Source: Hyperoodon ampullatus (Eukaryota > Chordata > Mammalia > Artiodactyla > Ziphiidae). From it: a DNA stretch of 64,000 bases. Where the stretch lies: positions 1,488,001-1,552,000 of the forward strand of contig OX457072.1 of the NCBI GenBank assembly GCA_949752795.1. The letters are read 5' to 3'. This document shows positions 57,940 through 64,000 of this stretch, one piece after another. Position 1 is the stretch's first letter. Each line of letters opens with the position of its first letter. Under the pieces are notes generated by a model. That model saw nothing but the letters and a program-made list of their open reading frames with translations, ran no database searches and was not told where the DNA came from. Made by a program: the position numbers and the translations under genes.

Positions 57940-58275
57940 TGAGGAGCAGAAATAGAGACACAGATGTAGAGAACAAATGTATGGATACCAAGGGGGAAAG
58001 GGGTGGGGGGGGAAGGAATAGGGAGACTGGGATGGACACATATACACTATTGATACTATGTATAAAATGACAACTGATGGGAACATGCTGTATAGCACAG
58101 GGAACTAACTCACCTAGTGCTCTGTGGTAACCTAAATGGGAGGGAAGTCCGAAAGGGAGGGGAGATCGGTACGTGTATGGCTGAGTCATTTTGCTGTGCA
58201 GTGGAGGCTAACACAACATTGTAAAGCAACCATACTCCAATAAAAATTAATTTAAAAAAATAAATAAAAATAAAA
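57940..58275 (+). mobile_element. L1 3-prime end, sense, 5-prime truncated
   Basis: The blocks gagcagaaatagagacacag, gtagagaacaaatgtatgga, taccaagggggaaagggg, cacagggaactaactcac and gtaaagcaaccatactccaa, then a tail of TAAA units, are a cetartiodactyl L1 3-prime UTR in sense orientation. This is a different 3-prime UTR subtype from the 41.3-kb element. Confidence 0.9.
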
Positions 58276-59204
58276 CTGATACTTTACTATAGCTCTCAAA
58301 TATTACCGCATGTTACAGATGAATGGGCATTTTCATGTTTTATTATAATGAACAGGGCCATATTGCAAGATACTTCAATGTTTCTATGAAAGATGAAGCT
58401 ATGTGTATATTTTACATATGTATATCAATATAGGAAACATTTTAATATTGGATACCACTGGCTGAAGGATGGACAAGGGGCACAGAGAGAAATAATTTTT
58501 TCCTTTCCTCTATATGCTTTAATTTGCCACTATAATTAAATCAAAATAAGCCATATAAAGGGCATTATATGACATATCACCATCTGAACAGGGCTCATTA
58601 TTTTTCATTTTTATCTGCATTGACACTTGAGAGCAAGATAATTAAATGTGTCATGTTATGAAATGGTCAGTAAGAAGAACAAAAGCTTGTACCTAAAGAT
58701 GGCAATTCATTATCATATTATATTATTTAACTAAGGATTAGGGTTGTTATGACTATTTTCCTGCTTGAATGTGTCATCATCCATAACTGGCAAAGTTTAA
58801 ATGTTGATATCCTAAAATTTTATAGTTGATGTTCAAGGTGACAATGATGAGGATCAATGAGATTCATAAAATAGGAGATCAAGGATAGATTTGTTTTTAA
58901 AACCAATTTGAAAAGTGTTATCCAGATAAAAAATTGTAATCCAAATAACTGATTGAGTCTAAGCCTTCTCATTCAAGAGAGTCGATAGGCAAAGACATAT
59001 CTTCTTAGACTCAAAATCCAATAGTGTTCAAACATTCTGGAGAATTTTTAGGAGGAGATTGTGAGTTTAATTACATTTTCCTGGGTGACTGTTCATATAG
59101 TATTTGCCACAGAGTGGTAATAATCAGCACAAAGAAGTTCTTATGAGTAATATCCAGTTTAGTTGCAAAGTTATATTAGTCATCAGGTTTTTTTCTCCCC
59201 TTTA
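58276..59204. other. unrecognised AT-rich sequence
   Basis: No feature can be supported. Confidence 0.35.
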
Positions 59205-60045
59205 TTTATTTTTAACACTTTTATTGGAGTATAATTGCTTTACAATGCTGCATTAGTTTATGCTTTATGACAAAGTGAATCAGCGATACATATACTTATA
59301 TCCCCGTGTCTTCTCCCTCTTGCCTCTCCCTCCCACCCTCCCTATCCCACCCCTTTAGGTGGTTACAAAGCACCAAGCTGATCTCCCTGTGCTATGTGGC
59401 TGCTTCCCACTAGCTATCGATTTTACATTTGGTAGTGTATATATGTCCATGCCACTCTCTCACTTCGTCCCAGCTTACCCTTCCCCCTCCCCGTGTCCTC
59501 AAGTCCATTCTCCACATCTATGTCTATATTCCTGTTCTGCCCCTAGGTTCTTCATAACCTTTTTTTTTTTTTTTTTTAGATTCCATATATAAGTGTTAGC
59601 ATATGGTATTTGTTTTTCTTTCTCTGACTTACTTCACTCTGTATGACAGACTCTAGGTCCATCCACCTCACTATAAATAACTCAGTTTCGTTTCTTTTTA
59701 TGGCTGAGTAATATTCCGTTGTATATATGTACCACATTTTCTTTATCCATTCATCCATCGATGGACACTTAGGTTTCTTCTATGTCCTGGCTATTGTAAA
59801 TAGAGCTGCAGTGAACATTTTGGTACATGACTCTTTTCGAATTATGGTTTTCTCAGGGTTTATGCCCAGTAGTGGGATTGCTGGGTCGTATGGTAGTTCT
59901 ATTTTTAGTTTTTTAAGGAATCTCCATACTGTTCTCCATAGTGGCTGTATCAATTTACATTCCCACCAACAGTGCAAGAGGGTTCCCTTTTCTCCACAAC
60001 CTCTCCAGCATTTATTGTTTGTAGATTTTTTGATGATGGCTTTTG
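59205..60045 (-). mobile_element. 5-prime truncated lineage-specific L1, antisense
   Basis: The left end is the 3-prime terminus (ttattggagtataattgctt, acaatgctgcattag), followed by the ccctccctcccaccctccct region, gattccatatataagtgtta, gtggctgagtaatattccgt-type sequence, gcccagtagtgggattgctg and ttcccaccaacagtgcaaga. It stops at about 60045, where a SINE begins. No L1 sequence follows the SINE, so the SINE sits at or beside the L1 5-prime junction. Confidence 0.93.
59576..60030 (-). pseudogene. L1 ORF2 C-terminal remnant
   Basis: The minus strand encodes the L1 ORF2 end: [45 protein letters not shown], then after a frame change [20 protein letters not shown] and FIVRWMDLESVIQSEVSQ. The upstream domains were lost by truncation. 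The frame also runs through the adjacent SINE by chance, which gives a misleading 151-residue chimeric open frame. Confidence 0.92.
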
Positions 60046-60269
60046 TTTGTTTGTTTGTTTTTGCAGTACGCAGGCCTCGCACTGTTGTGGCCTCTCCCGT
60101 TGCGGAGCACAGGCTCCGGACACGCAGGCTCAGAGGCCATGGCTCACGGGCCCAGCCGCTCCACGGCATGTGGGATCTTCCAGGACCGGGGCATGAACCC
60201 GCGTCCCCTGCATTGGCAGGTGGACTCTCAACCACTGTGCCACCAGGGAAGCCCTGATGATAGTTTTAT
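60036..60269 (-). mobile_element. cetacean tRNA-derived SINE, copy 4, at the L1 edge
   Basis: A diverged direct repeat (tgatgatggctttt on the left at about 60031-60044, tgatgatagtttta on the right at about 60256-60269) flanks the element. In minus orientation the head is gggcttccctggtggcacag and the body has the usual core; the tail is a (TTTG)n run on the plus strand. Confidence 0.93.
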
Positions 60270-60270
60270 A

Positions 60271-60784
60271 TATCATTTTTTTCAACTGCTTTTCAAATAC
60301 GGAACTCATTTTTGCAATAAGACAGTGCCTTACTGAAGGAGAGATATGTCTTATTTTGTCAGTAATCATATATTAGGTTTTTATGAGAACCTGGTGAAAA
60401 GAAAATAAAGAAATTCAATAAATTTACACTTTAAAGAGTGGTGATAGACTTGGAGGAAAGAGATAGTAATCTATGACATGTTTATTGTAAATTACTTAGA
60501 AAAATTTGTTTAAGATTTTGTCGGAAATAGTGTATACTAGACCACGTGAATCAAGGAATTTTTTCTAGGCCTAGGATGCAATAATTACAACTTTTTTGAC
60601 AGTACAAAAATGTATATGCATGAATCATATTTGAACGTAGAATTAGAAGATGAAATGCATAGTGTCTTAGAATTATTTTAATAAGTAGAGGAGAGTTGCT
60701 ACAATTTTGTGTCAACAATTAACTGAAAAAGTAGGTTAGTGAATAATTTTTGAAAAATTAGATGTATTCACCCCAAAATACATG
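60271..60784. other. unrecognised AT-rich sequence
   Basis: No feature can be supported. Confidence 0.35.
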
Positions 60785-61253
60785 CCAGAATAACATTTTA
60801 CAATTTCAATTATTTTATTTATTTATTTTTATTGAAATATAGTTGATTTACAAATACTAGTTTCAGGTATACAACATAGTGATTCAATGTTTTTATAGAT
60901 TATGCTCCATTTAAAGTTATTACAAAATATGGCTATATTTCTCTGTGCTGTGCAATAGATCCTTGATGCATATTTATTTTATATAGTAGTTTATATCTCT
61001 TGATCACATAACACTGTCTTCCCTCTCCCCCCTCCCTCTCCCCACTGGTAACCACTCGTGTGTTCTCTATATCTGTGAGTCTGTTTCTGTTTTGTTATAT
61101 ATATTCATTTCTTTTATTTTTTAGGTTCCACATATAAGTGATAACAGAGTATTTATCTATCTCTGACCTATTTTACTAAACATAATACTCTCCAGGTCCA
61201 TTCACATTGCTGCAAATGGCAGAATTTCATTTTTTATGGCTGCGTAATATTCC

Positions 61254-61255
<2 letters not shown>

Positions 61256-61308
<53 letters not shown>
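61256..61308 (+). repeat. (AT)n microsatellite inside the L1
   Basis: About 26 uninterrupted AT units grown from the tattccattatat motif of antisense ORF2. Confidence 0.97.
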
Positions 61309-61311
<3 letters not shown>

Positions 61312-61526
61312 ATCTTCTTAATCCATTCATCTGTCAATGGGCACTTAGGTTACTTCCATATCTTGACTATTGTAAATAAGGCTGCTATGAACATCAGGGT
61401 GCATATATCTTTCCAAATTAGTGTTTTCATTTTCTTCAAATGTCTAACTAGCAGTGGAATTGCTGGATCCGATGGTAGTTCTGTTTTTAGTTTTTTTAGG
61501 AAACTGCATACTATTTTCCATTGTTG

Positions 61527-62549
61527 CTTTGAAGGGAGAGCTGGATTTGAGATGAACAGAATTGATGTCTTTCCTCAAGGTGTGCTGGCAGCCATCGCCT
61601 TGGTAGGTGGGGCTGGAGAAGTAGGGGCAGGGCCAGAGCCAGGTGGGGGTGGGGCTTCCCCTCCACTCAGTTGCTGACACTGCCCTATTGGACAGGGTGT
61701 GGTCCCAAGTTGCTGGAGCAGAAGCCCTGAGGTTCGGGTCCAAACTGGGTCAGTTCCCTTTAAGTGAGTGTGCTTTCCCTCCCAGTACTGGCATCCTCAG
61801 CCCCAGAGGGGACCTGTGCTGGAGCCAGAGGGACCGGTGTGCATATTCATGAGAGTCAGGGGATGGGGCTTAGTGGTCTGACTGTCTTCAGAGATCTGAC
61901 TCTGATGAGCCACCTTGGAACGGTCAGTAATGGCTGCTCCCTCCCAGTTCAGACGCTGCTTAGGGTTTGAGCTGCCACAGCTTCTCACGGCTGAGCCTCT
62001 TCTTCAGCTGTGGCCACCTATGCACCAGTGTGTAGCTGTGGCAAACGGCGCTGGAGTGTTCACTTGTCTCAGGCTAGGGCACGTCATGGGAGGCGGGGCA
62101 TTTGCAAGAAACAAGTCTGTCACCAGTGTGTTCTCAGTCCAGCCTCCCCACCCAGCTTTGGGAGAAAGCCAGTGTTCATCACTCCTCACCAGCAGAGTCT
62201 GGCTTCCCTCAGCCCTCCAACCAGCCACGGGGCTCATCTTCCCTTTGGCGGACCGTACAGCTGGGCGCCTAAGATGTGGCTTGAAGTTCTCACTCCCCAG
62301 GGAGGGCTCTGACCTGTGTAATCTCCCTTTTCTTCTGGGCCCTGTGCCAAGAGCACAGGTCCCAGCCCAACCGTTTCTCTTTCCTTCCTAACCGACTCCC
62401 TGGGGCAGCCTTGGTTGTGCAGGAGTCTTTCTGCTAGTCTTCAGTTAGTTTTCAGTGAGAGTTGTTGCAGATGTAGGTGTATTTTTTATGTGTTCATGGT
62501 GGGGAGGTGAGTTCTGAGTCCTGCTACTCTGCCATCTCGATCTCCAGAC
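61527..62549 (-). promoter_or_regulatory. L1 5-prime UTR (decayed L1 promoter region)
   Basis: About 1 kb of GC-richer sequence that in minus orientation starts like a full-length L1 (gagatggcagagtagcag) and continues with acaaatc-poor, CpG-containing UTR sequence. Open frames of 99-158 residues cross it on both strands but have no conserved content. L1 5-prime UTRs contain a sense promoter and often an antisense promoter, so weak transcription toward the right is conceivable. Confidence 0.65.
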
Positions 62550-62563
62550 CCAGTATAGCATTT

Positions 62564-64000
62564 GGAATGCCACTCCTGCAAGGTTTGTTGGGACAGAGAT
62601 TGGTCAACACACCAAATGTCTTCCTGTTAGTACTTAACAGAAATATGAGACGTATTTATTAGGTTTTGGGGAAAAACAGTTCAAGGGTAAACACAAAGTA
62701 TTTTTAAGGCTTTTTAGTATTAATGGAATAAATTTGCCAATGCCTGTAATTCAACTTGGTCTAGATATATTAATTTAGTAAAAGTAAAACTTCGTCATGG
62801 TGTGAATGTTCACACATTTAAATGTTAACTAAACTAAGTAGTGCTAGTATATTGATATTGTAACTCATTTCATATTGCTGATGTATAATCGTATATAGGA
62901 AAGTCTAATAAAAGTCACATTAGCCTGTGCTGAGAGTTGCATTAGTAAAGTAGTAGACCTCCTTTCAGTTACTGGGAAGATAGTCCAGAGGGCTAAGGAA
63001 TTTTACATCTACTGTATGTCAAAATCAGTTTTTACAATATTACTCCCCATCTTGGCAGTAAAATCCAGTTGCCCATTTATATTGCTATTCAGCACCTTTG
63101 TAAGAGGTGGTGATTATGTAGTAATGTTCTTATCTCATTCCATATAATGAAAAGGGGCCAACAGTAGATCTGATAGAAAAAAGTTGAGTGGAAGCACACA
63201 AAGCCAACTCTATTTATGATTTAACCCTAGTATCTAGGAAAGACAACGATATTAAAACCTATTACATTAAATAGCCTTTTATATTCTACAAAGCATTGTT
63301 TTCACATTTAATAAAAATATTCCTATCATGACAACTCTACAAATTCTGAGACTGAGAAGGATTACCTGGCTTCCAAAAGACCCTGATGGTGACAGGGAAG
63401 CGATGCACACTTGTTCTGATTTCCAGCTCTGTGCTGTTACCACATCAACAGCTGAGGGAAAGCAGGTGCATCTGAAGATGAGGAAAAGACTGGAGGCTGA
63501 ATTCATTCTGGGCCTTGGAAAAAAGAGGGTACATCAGCTCAGTCTGGGGACTTTGATTCCTTTCCTTAACTTTATTATTATTAATTCTCCTCCAAGAATA
63601 AAATCAAACACAACAAAAATACCACATCACCTCACACTTTGAGATAGGAGAGCTTCATATGTGTTTCAACTTCTGAGATATTATTTCATCATGAACTAAT
63701 GACTTTTGGTTATTTGGATTTTCTCATTTTCTCATAATAGTTAAAACTCAGACTCCTAATACAAAAGCTGTTTTATAAAATGAGAACAATGTTTTCTGTT
63801 GAACCACGGGAACAGCATACTTACTAGCAATCCCTATGGCATATAAAGAGTTTAAGGAAGGTTGTAGGAAATTATAGGATTAAAGGCATGAAAGAATGTA
63901 TAGCATTGCTTGCTGTGCTTGGCTTCTGAACACCCTTCAACCAGCCTAGATGTTTAAGAAAAAAAAATGTTTTAAGTTCACAGAAAAAAGAATTCAGTCA
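62564..64000. other. unrecognised AT-rich sequence to the window end
   Basis: No repeat family or gene recognised. A 104-residue open frame at 63328-63642 (+) has no recognisable motif. Confidence 0.35.

Larger units (their letters stand above)
60785..62563 (-). mobile_element. L1 with 5-prime UTR and 3-prime end but no ORF1 or most of ORF2 (spliced-type insertion)
   Basis: A probable TSD, ccagaataacattt at 60785-60798 and ccagtatagcattt at 62550-62563 (12 of 14 identical), encloses one insertion. From the left it holds antisense L1 3-prime UTR (ttattgaaatatagttgatt, gtttcaggtatacaacatag) and the ORF2 end up to about 61526, with an (AT)n tract at 61256-61308. It then switches at once to GC-rich sequence that ends at 62549 with gtggggaggtgag and ctgctactctgccatctcga, the reverse complement of an L1 5-prime UTR start (agatggcagagtagcagg). 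ORF1 and about the first 80 percent of ORF2 are missing. See findings. Confidence 0.85.

Noticed and set aside
59780..60235. 151-residue minus-strand open frame fusing SINE and L1 ORF2
   Set aside because: The N-terminal half is translated SINE body joined by chance to a truncated L1 ORF2 remnant; there is no start context or promoter.
59727..60257. 176-residue plus-strand open frame
   Set aside because: It runs through antisense L1 and then through a SINE; both parts are the non-coding strand of mobile elements.
61207..61677. 156-residue open frame with an IYIYIY run
   Set aside because: The run is the (AT)n microsatellite and the rest is antisense L1; not a protein.
61915..62391. 158-residue open frame
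   Set aside because: It lies in the antisense strand of the L1 5-prime UTR and shows no conserved protein features.

Overview
This window is nuclear DNA of a mammal, almost certainly a cetacean. The main evidence is four copies of one tRNA-derived SINE between 54.2 and 60.3 kb: an RNA polymerase III A box of the form TGGCACAGTGG, a B box of the form GGTTCGTGCCC, a GC-rich body and an A-rich tail. This family is abundant in whales and dolphins. Several L1 3-prime ends of the kind common in whale and dolphin genomes agree with this, at 16.4, 41.3-42.7 and 59.2-60.0 kb. A hippopotamid or another cetartiodactyl is less likely. There are no bacterial, phage or plasmid features.

No protein-coding gene can be called with confidence. 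The window looks like an AT-rich intergenic or large intronic region. It is a mosaic of old mammalian repeats (MIR and L2 fragments, MaLR LTRs, one MER5A, ancient L1) and younger lineage-specific L1 and SINE insertions, many with readable target-site duplications (TSDs). Seven short segments have splice-like borders and an open frame: 4330-4381 (+), 20326-20508 (-), 29452-29526 (+), 34606-34680 (-), 36837-36969 (-), 51933-51974 (+) and 57443-57508 (-). They are reported as candidate exons only. They lie on both strands and none was recognised as a known protein.

Layout. 0-7 kb: a CpG-rich segment at the left edge, several MIRs and a 29-bp CAC/CAT minisatellite. 7-16 kb: L2 fragments, one interrupted by an L1 with an 11-bp TSD, an MLT1-like LTR, paired MIRs and a degenerate GC-rich repeat. 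16-20.5 kb: a tiny L1 insertion with a 20-bp TSD, a MaLR internal region plus LTR, and L2. 21.5-32.5 kb: L2 and three antisense L1 blocks. 32-41 kb: mostly unrecognised sequence, a MER5A and two candidate exons. 41-51.5 kb: a 1.35-kb sense L1, an antisense L1, a local inverted duplication around 47.1-48.6 kb, and an old L1 with a SINE at its edge. 53.9-60.3 kb: a SINE cluster. 60.8-62.6 kb: an antisense L1 carrying both its 5-prime UTR and its 3-prime end but lacking everything between.

The most interesting items are that internally deleted L1, whose single junction fits a spliced L1 transcript that was reinserted, and the 0.24-kb inverted duplication with a nearly identical core. I see no evidence of a new multi-gene system. 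The sequence mainly records retrotransposition and local rearrangement.
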